Source: Struthidea cinerea
Taxonomy: Eukaryota > Chordata > Aves > Passeriformes > Corcoracidae
DNA length: 64,000 nt
Assembly: GCA_013397865.1 (NCBI GenBank)
Contig: VZTI01005563.1
Coordinates: 54,757-118,756, forward strand
Direction of reading: 5' to 3'
Shown here: piece by piece, positions 38,801-52,362 of the stretch
How the letters are laid out: the number at the start of each line of letters is the position of its first letter
Position numbering within the stretch: the stretch's first letter is position 1
Notes under the pieces: model-generated
The model's database searches: none
What the model saw: the letters and a program-made list of their open reading frames with translations, nothing else
Told to the model about the DNA's origin: nothing
Position numbers and translations under genes: made by a program

Positions 38801-41800
38801 AGGCTCCGAGCAGTTCTGAATAATTGATGCGTTTTTACAAATTTTGTAATTAAAAGACCTCCTGGAGTTACTATAGTAACAGGGGCCTTTAGAAATCAAT
38901 TCAATAAAACAAAAAAAAATGGGGATGATTGGTTGGCTTTGATCTTCTCTCTTTGTTCATTGGCATTAAGAATTTTCTGAAAGATCATATTATTCCTCCC
39001 CCCTCCCCAAACCGCAGAGTGCTTATATTCCAGGGCTTACAGTGTGTAAGCTTTAGTATTCATCATCAAACCATGGCATGAATGGGGACAACTTTCTGGT
39101 TGCTGTTTTCTTTCTGGGACCACCCCTGACAAACCCAGAGCAACTCCATTTATTCAGTTTTAAGACAGCCTTACCAAATTTTCACCGCTGCTTATTTCGC
39201 ATGGAAATCCACACCTGGAAGAACTCTCAACCACAATGTGCATTTTAGTGAATATTCCTCCAAAAATACAACCCAGTTCAAGTTACAAGGAGCAAATCTC
39301 AGAGCTCACGAATTTCAAAGCAAGATCCAACTGGGTGGTGCAGTTAACTTGCTTTAGTGCAAGTGTTCCATTCAGTTTTACTTCCACCAGCACCTGACTC
39401 TCCAGGTTTCTGTTTCAGGAGTGTTTCCACTTTGAAAAATGACTTTAAAGCAATGACGAGCTCTTCTGTAACAGCTCTGCTCCTTCTCACACCGGGTACA
39501 GAGCCAGATCGTCCTTCTTAGGGCACAGATCAGGCCTTCTGCACTTTTCTCTTCTTTTACTTCAACTTCTATCCAATGGAAAAAAAAAAATCCCACCAGA
39601 AAATTTCACTAGGGAAAACATCCAACTGGGAGACACCAATAAAAAGGCCACAACAGTCTGGATTCGGGGGCATGAGGAGGATGAGATCCTGTGTACCAAG
39701 TGTTCTCCTGCTGCACCTAAACACAGGCATTGCCGCTTGCGTTGGGATCCCAAGCCACCAACAGCACAAACGCAGCACCATGCAGCTGCCACCCACGTTG
39801 GAAGGGCAGGATTTGCACTCCAGAGCCCTTCCTGGGACAGGACGAGCTCAGCTCTCAGAGCCAAGCCTGGCCTCTGTTGCAAGCAGCCACCTCCAACACG
39901 GTTTCAATTTGCAGTGATGAAAATGAAACCCTCCCCCCATAAGGGACAATTAGCTTTCATTAAGATATTCGTATTATTTACTGGGATCTGCTTGGAAAAT
40001 ATTTCCATGAACATCTCCTTTCCTTGCAGAAGGCGAAACTACAACTCTGAATGTCAAAATCCTCTCCACAGATACAGAATGCCCTGCCTGGCTCTGGTAT
40101 CACCACTATCCTGTGCTGGCACAGCCCCACTTGGTCCCCACCCATCAGTCGTGCCCAAGCTCCAAACCAACACCATTCCAGGGACTCCCTGCAGTCCCAT
40201 TCTCCCAACTCTGCCGCTGTAACTCCACTGGAAACTCCCCGTTTTCCTTGGGAGAACGCTTGGGCGCCCAGGTAACCAGGCAGACTGGGGAGGAGGTGGA
40301 GAGATCCACACTCAAGTCCTGTCCTGCCTTGTGGTAGGAACACCAGAAGGTGTTAGACCAGCTCTGCAAGGCACACCAGCACGAATCCACCCCACAGCTT
40401 ACGCAGAACCAGCGAGACCAACACTTGAAAATTATTTTTCTCCAGAGGAAGAGACGTTTTAGAACAAATTTAGCAACGAGGAAATTCAGCCGCTCATAAA
40501 TCAATAACATTTCCAGAGGTTTAACATGACTTATGTAAAAGCTGTTCTTTGGAATGTCTCATTGAGGACTGTTGTTACAAGTTTACTCAACCAGGTAAAT
40601 TTACGGTTACACATATTTACGGAACGAGCCTAAATTTCCATGCAGAACTTGATTTTTACCTTAAATAACCAAGTTTACTGAGTAACTAATTCTTACTGGT
40701 CTGAAGGGCCATTGTTTAAAACAGGTTTCTTTGCAGATAAGAGATAGGAGCCCAGATGCTCGTGTCAGATACACGACTGGAGCTCAGATGAACACCAGAT
40801 CCATTTGGTAAAGTCAGAGCCTGATCTGAAAGTAATAAATCACAACTTTTTGTTTTATATTTAAGTTACACTAGTGAACTTCCTCAGGCCTTTGGAATTT
40901 TCTATTTGTAATTAAGAAAAGGAATCATATTCTTAGCTGATTAATGACAGAAGCTGCTTTTATCTGTGCTAAACCAGTTCCTATTTAACGTAACACTGAA
41001 TTGTGCTGCAGTTCTAAAAGGAGCCACGAAAACAATGAGGGACTGATTATTTTTTTGGTAAAGTTTTATAAAATAGACAGTAATGAACTCTCTACACAGC
41101 TGCCATAAAGAAAAATGCAGTAGCAGATGCATCCCCCTTCACCTTCAGCATCTACCAGAGGGCTGTAAAAGCAATAAAAACTCTCTCCTCCTGGGAAGGA
41201 CCAAATGGAAACACACCGAGACTTCACTTTCCACACGGAGAGGAGTTTTGTAACCAAATCATGTGTGATGCGCTGAGAGTTGGCTCAGCCCAAGAAGGCA
41301 GCTCCCATTCTCCTGCTCTGCAGGAGCATCCCTCTCCAGCAAAATTCCCTGCAGAACCTCTAACCAGAATCATTCCTTGAAATGAACAGCCAACACTCCA
41401 TGGCCTAAGCATGGCACAGAGTCTCCAGCAGACCACCCTCTGATAACTTTTCAATATCCAAAGGGATTTCAGGAAGACAGAAGCCCAGATTCTAGTCTGA
41501 GGATGGAACGGGATGCTGAAGATGCTGTGCTGTGTCGTGTCCCCCCTCCACTGTTTGTGGGCTGTAAATTCAGGCGGTCCTGGGATGGGGCTCTGAGCTC
41601 TCCTGAATTCTGCTGCAGCCTCACAGCACCTCCAGGACACCTCTGCTTCCATCCTTGATGAACTGGCAGAAGTCCCGAACTAAGAGCACATCTGGCCATC
41701 AGGCAGCACCACAATGTCAACTCAGATTCAAGGATTCTTTCCAGTTTTGCCACTTTTTGGTGTCATTTTAAACTAACCACTTCTGCGTACATTTTCTCTT

Positions 41801-41903
41801 TTCCTTTTTGTTTTAAACCAGCAGTATTTTCTGCCTTAATAAGCACTACAAAGCTTATCTAGTATTTACAAAATAATAACAAGTCCTTTATAAAAACTCC
41901 AAG

Positions 41904-41923
41904 TTATTTATTATAATAAATAA
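41904..41923. repeat. 20-bp perfect AT palindrome
   Basis: TTATTTATTATAATAAATAA is its own reverse complement, with no spacer. It sits in an AT-rich patch that continues with a further TTATAAGCTTATTTATG stretch, so cruciform extrusion or nucleosome exclusion is possible. No protein site is recognised. Confidence 0.8.
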
Positions 41924-42859
41924 GTTTTATAAGCTTATTTATGTAAGGCTGGAGCCCTCACAGGGTGTGAGGTAGAAGCAGCACACAAATTCTCATGTGC
42001 CACCTTCTCCACCTCTCTGCTGCCTGCAACACTTGGGGATCTGCACAAACACCCAGAGCACCCACACAGCTTTTCCATATAGCTGAAAGGGAGAGGAGAG
42101 GCTTTCCTCATGTGCCTGGTATGCCCTAATTCTGCTCAGCTGGAGAATACTTTAAAAAAAGAACGATGACAGCCTCTGACGTACCCAGCAGAGTCATCAC
42201 CAACGCGAGGCAAACCGAATCCAAAAATAGACGGCTGAGCTTCAGAGAGAGAAAGAGAAAGACCGTCCCATCATCTGCAACAAGGAAACCACCTTGGCTT
42301 ATCAGAAAGCAGAAGCTGCTGGGCTGAGCCAGCGTTTGTCACCAGGCGGGTAGGTGGAGGCTGCTGCTGGGGAGCTGCACCAACACGTTCCGTAGCGAGC
42401 TCTCACAGCGCTCTGCTCTCCTTGCAACGTGGAAACGCTGCCCAAACGCGGCTGACTGCACACAGGGTGTTCCTTAGAGCCTTCCCTCACGATACACTGA
42501 ATTTCAGTCTGACACAACGCCACAGCTGAGCCGAATGGAAATCCCCAGAGTTTTAACTGGCTACTTGTATTTTCACTGCGCTTCTTCATGGCTGTCCCAG
42601 CCGGCCAGGCTGGAGAGAAAGCATCAGATGAGCAAGCAGCTCCAAGCAGCTGTGGAATTTACTGCAAACATCAGTGATTTTTACTGCAGTAAGGTCTTGC
42701 AGTTATTTTCACTGAAGGCTCGATGCTCATGGTATAAAGCCACTGCTAAAGATTCCCATCATCAGCTGGTGCTGTGCCAAGTGCAACTTGTCCTCTGGAA
42801 TCTTAAGCTCTAAACTTTCACACAAGGGGAACACAAGAACTCAAAGGTTAAACCAGCCA

Positions 42860-42960
42860 AGACACCTAGAATTCAATCCCAACTTTAATACTGACTTGGA
42901 AAGGTGGGCTTGGACAGTTAATTGAATTTTCAGTGCCACATCAATGCACTGGGTACAGTG
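42860..42960 (+). mobile_element. possible ancient MIR-type SINE remnant
   Basis: ATTCAATCCCAACTTTAATA, then CTGACTTGG and TTGGACAGTTAATTG, loosely follows the MIR core (question-like order: tRNA B-box, 'cannot find' spacing, then the 'ggcaagttacttaac' block). Divergence is high and identity is uncertain; a profile search would be needed. Confidence 0.2.
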
Positions 42961-43488
42961 CCGTACTAACTGGCAGCAATATTCAACTTAAATAAAGTCA
43001 GGCCTCACTGAAAAAGAAAAAAAAAATACTCAAAATACAAGAAAAATCTATCCCATACGTGTCTTTATTTTCATAAAGGGATCTGCTTTCCTTTTCCTTT
43101 TTTTCCCCAAAGGAATTTGTTTTCCTTTTCCCACAGAACAACCCCAGCAGCGAATGCAGATCCCATTTCTGAAACCTTGTCACATTTATTCGCCCACAAT
43201 CTTCCATCCACTGCTACGTTCCCTAGAAATAAAGTGCACAGACCTGGAGAGGTTTGCAAATATTCTGACTGCATCCAAATATTAACAACAGGCCAATCAG
43301 ACACCATAAAAGCAGGAATAATATTTGATCCCTCAGGAAAGCCGGGGACACCCCAGCCCCCACTACATGCTCTTCATAAGATGCTACCACAGAACTAAGG
43401 ACAGTGTACTACTATTACAGTAAATGCACTCAGTGCCGGGTTCCCTACTGTTTGCTCAGAATAATTCTCATTCTTGGTCATCCTTCCC

Positions 43489-43510
43489 TTTTTTTTTTTT
43501 TGGGGGGGGG
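43489..43510. repeat. T13-G9 compound homopolymer
   Basis: Thirteen T followed directly by nine G on plus. The abrupt switch between two long homopolymers is unusual, and the exact lengths are doubtful in most sequencing chemistries. Confidence 0.9.
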
Positions 43511-46500
43511 TGAGGAGAATGAAGGAAGAATTCTGAGCAATTTGTTTTGCAATCTCCACCTCCTGCTCGGTTTCCAAACCACAGCAGTCACACACAGCTC
43601 TTCCACAACCATATTTTTAAAAGAACCAGAAAATTACGTTTGCTTTAAGCATGTGAGGTGTTTTGTGGGCAGTAAGCCTAAGTTTAAAGTTAAACTGCTC
43701 TTAATAGACTCTTACTGGTACCAGTGAAACAGGTTTCTCACAAGGCACTGTGACAGGCCTTCCTATGGAAACTTTAATAAAGCACACCACCCAGTTCCTT
43801 AGTTTTGTTATTTATGATAAAAATGTAAAGATGAAGCCCCTCAAAGTCAGAGCTAAACTACGTACCCAGATCCATGAGCTGTCGTGATTAAGAGCAGCTG
43901 AGCTGCAAAGAAAAAAATGACAAGAGAATGAAAGAGAGAAGTGCCAAACCAGATCAAAGAAGCGAGCGAAGAAGCCTGGAAAGACCTATTTAGCTCAGAA
44001 TCTGAACAGCTTTTCAGACAAATAACAAGAGATCCCACTGCCTTCAGAACACGACAGACCTTCATCCTAACGCTGCATTTCTGCTCTGAGGGCATTTCAC
44101 AATTATCAGTATTCCCAAGAATGGGAGCAGGGGGATATTCATGACACGGGACCCTTTGAAACCAGCCGGGTGTATATCCACATTTGGGTAGCAATGCTCC
44201 TGTACCAGTTGTTCCCAGTTCTGACCCCAAATCTCTCCAGCTACTGACTTGTATTTGCAACCCAAATGCTTTAATCTCTTATTAATTTACTCTCAGATTT
44301 ATTCTGAGACAAAAGCTATAAAATGTCACTGTTAAGTACCGAGAACAGCAAGTAACAACACGATCTAAGTTCAGGAAGAAAGCGGTTATTTAATTAATTA
44401 TAATTTGGTTTACATAACTTGGTTCCCACAGATGACAGGAGGTCATTGGATCTTGGACCAGCCACCCCCTGTCCCATCGGCCAAAGCTCACAACACCTAC
44501 TTCAAAATATTATTTCGCTGTGTACCATAACAACTCTGAAAAATAGATCCCAGGTGCACAGATAAAACTCAGTTTACAAAAACCCATAGCAGTGTTTACC
44601 ATAGCTTTCATGAGAACCACAAAGTTCTCACAGAACGCTGCAGAAAGCTGAAAAATTTATCTACCAAAGCTTTTCAGCATCTACCATAAAAGAACCTTTT
44701 TCCCTCCCTTTTGCAATCCCAAATTCCAGTTCCACTGTCTCAGTGTCATCCCTTCAATAGTCATGTTTTGGGGAAGGCTTTCTGATATTTCTGCTTGTAG
44801 GAAAGACACCAGATACAACTGCAGCAGGATCAGAAACGTGTAAGTGGACGGCGTGCTGGGTAAAACTTTACAAATTCCCTCCTAATACTTGGGAAGGGAA
44901 ACGAACCAGCAGCAAGGCTGGGTTCTGCAATGAGAAACGTTTAATTCATAGGTTTCAGCACGATGCAGAGGTGGTTTCTCCGGAATCCCAGGACCGGGAG
45001 AAGCTCACTCCTGTCTGGATCTCCAAGCAGAGTACCTGTACAAAGCACGCTGTATTGCTTTATAAAAAGGGTTTTACTAGCACACGTTTCAGATGACTTG
45101 AGAGCTCAGCAGTGGCTTCCTGAATAACGTGGCTGGCTCAAACTCGCACCAATAAAACTTTTACACCGGACCAAGCTGCCACCTAGTCTTTTAACATCAC
45201 ACATTACGGAGGGAAGCCGTTTCAGAGAGCTTGAAATGCTCTGTATTTGCTCTACTTCCTCGCGTCTCCAGCGAGTCCGTGGCTGCCAGGAGCAAATGGC
45301 ACCCCGCTGCACAGTCAGAGGCACAAACACAACATTTCTCAGGTCCCTCGAAGGGAGCTGGTTATTAAACAAAGATGAGAAGCGGTGACAGGCTCTGCCT
45401 GGTCAGAAAAAGCCCATTTCTCGACCTGTGTTCAATACAGGGCTTGCCTGCAACAGATGCACAGCGTGAACCCGATTTCAGGGATGCTCTCCTGAATCAG
45501 CAGAGCTGCATCCATCGGGACACACAGGCAAACCTGGCTCTGAGCCACCTCCAGGCTTCTGCATCCTCGTGTGCTGGAGGAATCAAAGGGCTGGTCACAT
45601 CCCCCGAGTGGAATGAATTAGTTCCTGACAAAAGATAACATTTTCCTGGAGAACTGCTGCTCCCTGAATAAGAAAGTGCTGAAAGGAGCTGCATTTCTGT
45701 AACTCGAGTGTGTGTTTAAGGGTCCCCTCTGGATAATCTGCATGTAAATGAGGCAACATTAGTTGCAAGTATCTCTGGAAACTTAAAACTGGCTGCACAT
45801 TCTGAAAGTTAAGTAAAAACAGAACCATGGGAGAGAACCCCTAATTACCACATAGCGAGGGGACTGATTAAAACCATCAGGGCAGGGATCCTGTGTTTCA
45901 TTAAATAAATATACCAAGTTGAGCTTTATTGTTATTTTAGCTGATGAAGGAAAAGTAAAGTCTACCTCTGCACGCATGAAATTACCGAAATTCAAAGTCA
46001 CACTGGCAACAAGAGCAGTGCAGGGTTTTTTTTCTCCCCAATGTTTGTATTTAAGTAGCTCACTACAGCTACTCAGATTAATCTGAAACGCTGAAGCACA
46101 GTTAACCTCTGGCATTTTTAGCATCTACACAGAGCCAATTCTTTGGATTTCACATGGCAGGGTGTAACTAATAAATGCAACATTAAAATACCATTTTAAC
46201 TATTTTTTTTTTTTTCAACTAAAAGCAGAGAGGAATTACCGAGCATTTTGGTGCAGTGGACATCACCACCACCACCTCACTCATTCTCTGGCACATGGGG
46301 AAGGTTTTTTTTGCTGCTTTCTGGCTACTGCATTAAGTATTCAAAACTGATTGCCAAGAGCTTGAGCAAACAGCCTCGGTGAGGTCATTTCTGGGTAGCA
46401 ATTTCACAGGGGGTTTACTTCAATTAGAGCAAGACAGACACGAATTTGTGCGTAGGGAGCCAGTTCCCTCTTGCTACTACCAAACCCAATTCAGTCCCAC

Positions 46501-48084
46501 TGCTCCAGACAGGAGAGCACCATTTTCTGGGATATACCAATATTTGCAGTCTGTACCTCATCAGTCAGCATTATCTCTGCTGACATTTCCAGAGTTTTTA
46601 ATTACGTCAAAAAGAAGTCTCTACTCTTTTTCCATCCCTTCCGAGGGAACCCTGCATCCAGGAATGGCGCTGCTAATGGAATCCAGCCTCTTCAAAAAAA
46701 AGGCTCAGCACAGGCTCAACGTTTCCACAGGAGAAAGTTACAACTCTTATCAGTTATTTTTACTGATTACTTCAAAAGCTCAAGATTTAAGAGCTTTGCT
46801 CAAGAGCTGAACAAGTTAAGACAGGCTAACTTTCAGTATCATGGTCTCCATCCCCCTTCTCTCTCCCAAAGTTTATAAGCCTAGAAGCAAAATAAATGGA
46901 AGTTGGAAGGAAAGCAGTGTGGCTACACTGAAACTTCCACAGTCACCAGCGCTGCTATTTTAATTGGTATAAAATCCTCTTCGGCTGCTTGCTTTTATAT
47001 TATTAGCCTGTAATTTTTGGTGGTGACGTGATGTTTTTGAAGGGTTATGTAAGACTAAAACATAATCCCCTACCTGTTTTCCTGGGCAGGCAGTGTTTGG
47101 AGCCACGTTTTTGCCAAAGAAATGCTGAATGAGCCTTTGGTTTGTCCAAGCTCCACAATGCAGCGGGTAGAGAAAGCAAAATGTTTGCTTCTCGCTTCTC
47201 CACCTGCACAGAGTGACTCAATTCTCCAGGTACATGGAGGTAGCCTTGATGTAAGTGACTGGGAATTTAGAAAGGGCAGCCAGTGATAAAGAATTCCAAA
47301 ACAGAGCCTGCTTGTGACCTTCTTTCCCATCTCCTAAGCTTACAGTCATCAGGCAGGTTGTGCCTTCAACTCTGGCCGGGGGGGACAGGAAAGGAAAGAA
47401 GAAAGAAAACAAGCACTGAAACCTGAGACCAGATCTCAGGCAGAAGCAGACTCACAGCCAGGCTTCAAACCCTTGGTTCTGAAGGTGTCTGGACGGGAAA
47501 ACAGTGATATTCTCACACATTGCAGTATCTCTAACTCAGGTGAGTTTGCAAAAATCCATGATATTCAATTGCCACACAGAAGACTTTAAGAGTTTTTGCT
47601 GGTTTGATTTTGCTGGGTTTTTTCTGGGGAGTTTTTCAGTGGTTTTTGACTGCAGTGGCTTTTTCATTTTTGTTTTGCTTTGGTTTTTTTTTTTTTTTTA
47701 ACTTCAAGAATATTATGACCATACCAATGGGTACAAAGGAACTCAAGAAGCCCTGGCTTGTGGCAGCAAGCAGCTCGCTCATGAAATGAAGTCATTTCTC
47801 TCTGGGAACTCCAAAGGGCTCTCTCAGTTTCGTGCTCCAGCAGAATGAAAATTCTACATTTGAAACTTCCCTTTTTCCCCAGTGTTCACAAAGCCACAGC
47901 CTCAGCCACACAATTCAGCAGCACTTTCCAACCTGAAGGGCCTTTCTGCACTCAAGGGGAGGCAGAGGTGAGAGCAGACCACACAATATAACTTAATTAT
48001 AAAGACCAGAGAACAGGCACTGATCCTGAGGGTCCACCTTGCTCAATCCCTTCACGAGCAGCCTCAGCAGGTTTGTGGGGAACA

Positions 48085-48535
48085 CTCTTTTCGGCTCCCC
48101 ACTTCAAGAGGAATGTGGATGAACTGCAGAGATGGTCCAGCAGATGGTCTCTGCCTAGAGATGGTGAGGTTGGAGGAGCTGGGCTCGTAGAGTCTGGCTT
48201 TGAGGACACTGAAGGCCAATTTAGAAAGCACCTACAACTCCCTGAAGGGGAGCTACAAAATTTATGGAGTCAGATTCTTCTCAAGAGCAGCACTGGCACT
48301 AACAGTGGCTTAGGAGCCTCATGCTGGACATCAGGAGAAAGGTCTTCACTAAAAAAAGCGAGCAGGTTGCTCAGGGAGGCTGTGGGATCTGCCACAGGGG
48401 TGCTTTCAAGATTTAGAGATGCAAAGCCATCGCTCAGCTGATCTAGTTCTGGCAGGAGCCCAACCAGAAGTGGAACTGGACTAAACGACCTTCAAGAGCA
48501 AATCCTGACCAGCATTTCAGTGATTCTAAGGTGCA
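48085..48535 (+). mobile_element. CR1 LINE fragment, plus orientation, about 450 bp
   Basis: This is the longest CR1 copy in the window. It shows, in order, a decayed CCACTTCAAGAGGAATGTGG segment (equivalent to the ORF2 C-terminal part), GAGGACACTGAAGGCCAATT, CATCAGGAGAAAGGTCTTCA, AGGTTGCTCAGGGAGGCTGT, GGAACTGGACTAAACGACCT and a terminal TCAGTGATTCTAAGG. It is heavily diverged, so it is probably old. The left boundary is uncertain and could reach 48000. A 122-codon frame inside it (48073-48441) is not a gene. Confidence 0.85.
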
Positions 48536-51210
48536 GTGCAGCTGAGATTTCCAGCTCCCTAAGCATTAATTTATACTCCTCCTCCCACCCTTTCCTGGGT
48601 CTAATTCATCAGCTCACAGTACTTTCACAATGAACGAAGCAAAAATACTTGAAAAATCCCCCCCAAACCACAAATAAACTCCAAAACACACTGAACTGCT
48701 AGTCCATGTAACTCCCCTGATGCTGAATGTAACAGAGCATATCCATGACATTACTGGGGAAAAAAAAAAAACCTACAAGGTATTTCTGTTTGAAACACTT
48801 CCCTCCTTTATTAAAAGCTGCTTTTGTCTTAGCTTGTCAGAAGCTGAGGAAAAGAGAGGGGCAGAGGAAGCACATCATTCCCCACCCATAAAAATAAACC
48901 TAATATTCATTCGACATTTTGAGCCGACCCAAACACTTCGGCAATACGTAACAGCCTTCAACACCACTGCCTCAATGCTGCTACCAAAGAGTGGCTGATG
49001 GCTTGCATGAGGAAGTTGAAGCTAAAGAATGATGTGTCCCAAAGCAGCCAATTGGGGGGGAAAAAAAATAAAATAATAATCAGTGAACAGCTGTGTGATC
49101 GCTGCACAACAGTTGTGGGAAAAGCAGTGCAGCAAGGTCAGGTTCTGATCCATTACATCACTGGGAATCAAGACAGGCCCTATTGCAGAAGGAAGCCATT
49201 AAGGATGTGAAATAAGCTCAGAGCCCAGTCCACAATCTGCAGGATGGGCAGCAGAACACAGCTCATTAGCATAGGCACATGAATGCCATTATTCAAACAA
49301 AATTAATACTACGTTGCTCTCGGGCCCGGCTACTCACTGTGCCAAGCCATGCGTGTTTTAAGAGGAGGCACAACTCAGACCCCAAGAGATCTCATTCTGG
49401 TTCACCTCATGCTTTACTAACCCTTATATCCAATTAAGGCTGCCAGTTTTATGAACTCCTATATATTAACGACCACACAAACCTGACTGTACCCTCCCAA
49501 TAAAATGAAAATGCTGCTTGAGCACCCTCCTTAAAAGGCTGAATGGAAGCTTGGTCTGGTGGTTACAATCCCATTTGGGCTTGCAGGAACAGACAATTGC
49601 ATTATTAGACAACTACAGAGCACGTTTCTGACCAAACCTACTGATCCCGTCCTCTGACTCAAAACTAGGCTTTAATGGTTGATCCATTCACTCCCAGTCC
49701 CCCCAAAAAACCCCGGCTCTTTAACAAGTTAACATGATTATAATGCAGTAAAGCTCTTCTCATATCATTAGGGGATGTATAAGAGGGACATCCCCAAAGA
49801 ACTCAGGGGTTTAACTACAGAGAAAGTCCTGCTGTAAAATAAGCACTGGGATTTTTGAGGGGAGAGGAGATGCAGAAGCTGGTTAATGTATCCTTTTCCC
49901 CTCCCTCTCCTGAAAGACTTTTAGGAGAATGAAAGCTTTGGTGGTGGCAAAACTGAACAAAGGGAAGGAGCCACTATCCCAGGACAAAAATTTACACAAG
50001 ATGAGAGTTCAGAGCAGTTCTTTGTGCAGGTATTTATATAGCCACCTCCTACTCCTAAAAGTGACTAAAAGGAGAGCCAATATTTCAACAGGAATCTGTT
50101 CTGGTTTCACTCCCTATTTTTACTCTATTCGATGCTCTTAACCTGTAGATCTGAATATACAACATATGTCTTAGGATCCCTGGCATTTCAAAATGTACAA
50201 GAGAGGCAATAAGTTTTTTTTTTTTAATAATAAATTAAGGTCAAGCTAAGTGATTAATGGGTTCTTTAATATGTTATGCTGATTTTGTTCCAAAATAAGC
50301 AGCTGCTTTATATGACCTGCCTCATTTCAACAGCAAATCACAAAAAAAAAAAAAAGTAGAAGAAATCACTCCCACACGAGTCTCCTAAAGCTCGTTCTGT
50401 TCATCACAGAACAAGCCCAGAAAATAACCTGCTGTCCCTGAACAACAGAGGAGTGTCCTCAGATGAACCAGTCCCGCACAACAAATACTACACATTTTTC
50501 CAGCTACTCCCCGAGCAAACTCCTCAGTAACAGCTGAGAACAAAAAGCAAGGTTAGGAGAGCAGGGGATTATTAATGCAGATCCATATTCAGACCCAGAA
50601 GTCAAATTAGAATGTGTCTATCAAGCCCTAATTAAGACGAATCAAATACAACTTCTCTGTCGCCTTGTAGAAATCACTCTGGGTGACAAAGTCAGCCGAA
50701 GCCAGCCCATGCGAGCTCCATGAATATTTTAAGGCAAGAAATATTGTCTCTCCCCCTCCACACAACTGGCTCAAGGGACCTGACAACAAAAGATCTCGTA
50801 CCTCTAAGCAAAATACAGATTGAAAACACGAGTGACAGTAGCTTCTCACCATTGTGGAGTATCAGAAAGAGCTGCAGCCCACAACAGATTGTTCCAATCA
50901 GCCTTCCTCAACCACTCCAGCACTCCTTTGTTATGCACTCTCATCAGAGAAATACTTGGCAGCGCTCACATGTAAATCACCAGCAGCTTTTTGGACCACT
51001 TCTTTTAACGTAGAATCAGCACAAACTTTTCAGAATTGGGATGTTTCACCAGAATGCTCTTTCAGGAGGACAATGCGCCGCTGAGGGCTCAGGCAGATGG
51101 CTTGGCTGAGACAGCCTGCCATTTGAACACTGTCTCCCGTCAGACTGAAATCAAATCAGAAAGGAAAAGCAGCAAATCTTTCTGACATTATACCGCACAT
51201 AAAAAGGCAG

Positions 51211-51258
51211 CGGCGACTGGAAGATGCAGGGTCGTGAAGTAAACCGCCCCAGTCGCCG
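51211..51258. repeat. GC-rich 10-bp inverted repeat with 28-nt loop
   Basis: CGGCGACTGG (51211-51220) and CCAGTCGCCG (51249-51258) are exact reverse complements. Each arm contains two CpGs, rare in this intron. Transcribed in the ABTB2 sense, it would form a stable short hairpin, but the stem is too short for a typical microRNA precursor. Confidence 0.7.
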
Positions 51259-52339
51259 ATCCCAAGCCCGGGGTTAAACCCACCCCAGGTTATTTAATTT
51301 CTAAAGGAGATGAATTGGTAGCTCCAGTCTCATTCTTGACAGATACATCACCAGTGCATCCAGCAATACTTGGCAGTGTAACACACAGACCTCACCTAAC
51401 TCCTGCTCACAGTTCCACTCTCCCAAGCAGCTGGAGAGGGGCTACGCGCACAAGCCAAACTGGAAAAAGTGCAGAGAACAAACCACCCTCTTATATGGCT
51501 CCCTTCAGTCAGAATTAAAAACCACAGATGGGCCTGGGAGAGCGAGTTTTAAAGCAGGATTTTACCACGAGAGGTTTGCTGAGCTCCTATTCTGTCTGTC
51601 CAGAACGCCTCCCAAGCACGATGCTCAGCGTGGATTTGTTGTACATTTTAGTTAAGGAGCATCTCCTTTACGAAAATTAAATTAGGAACTGCTGGAGAAA
51701 TTATCCTCCCCCCCCATCTGTCAAGGGAGCACAAGCTGACCAGTCCTACACCGCTCCTCCGACAGACTGGGAGCTCTGCAGACCGTGCAGTTCATTACAC
51801 ACAGATTACTGTGCTTATCTCTCATAGGCAGATAAGAAAACCGTTAGCTCTCCAAAGCAAATCGCTCCAGTATTCCCCATTTTAACCTACAGCTCAAAGA
51901 AAAATGCATTAATAACGCTGACCCCGTGATCTAGCCAGGGCTAGAAAGCAACCCAGCTCCACTAACCAACCACCACCTGCATCCCTGTCGCTTCATGGGC
52001 CATACACACACAGCCTCCTACAGCTACACTCTATAGGGCACAGAACCCGGGCCTTGCTCCCTGAAAACAGGACTAAACCCCCCAAAATGAGTCCGTGGGG
52101 AGGGGAGGCAGGAGCTGCTCTTCTGCCTGATGTGTCCCAAGCTCCGCGTGGTTACTCCCTTCTCCTCTGTTTTACTCCCCTTTCGGCCCAGCATGACCAA
52201 TTAAGCAAGGGCTGAATCAGGCCCCCGGTACATAAATGGATCATTTGAAGCTATGCACGTTACTTTACGTGGAAAAAATTCAAGCTTTTAAAAAAAAAAA
52301 CAAAAAAACGAGGGCATAAAACAGAAAACGACATTTAAA

Positions 52340-52362
52340 GCGCGCGGGCGCGCGCACACACA
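52340..52362. repeat. alternating purine-pyrimidine tract (GC/CA), Z-DNA-prone
   Basis: GCGCGCGGGCGCGCGCACAC followed by ACA: alternating GC then CA steps with one interruption at 52346-52348. Such tracts readily adopt left-handed Z-DNA under supercoiling. It is CpG-dense inside a CpG-poor intron. Confidence 0.85.

Larger units (their letters stand above)
37749..48084. other. unique intronic DNA, 37.7-48.1 kb
   Basis: I see no gene. It contains C12 (38789-38800), a T13-G9 tract (43489-43510), an AT palindrome (41904-41923), T-rich DNA near 47683-47699 and a possible decayed MIR-type SINE (42860-42960). A CTCF-like sequence CTACCAGAGGGCTGT at 41152-41166 is near consensus but unproven. Confidence 0.5.

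Noticed and set aside
41152..41166. CTCF-like sequence CTACCAGAGGGCTGT
   Set aside because: Near the core consensus but single, with weak flanks; similar words occur by chance (for example near 37489 and 30285).
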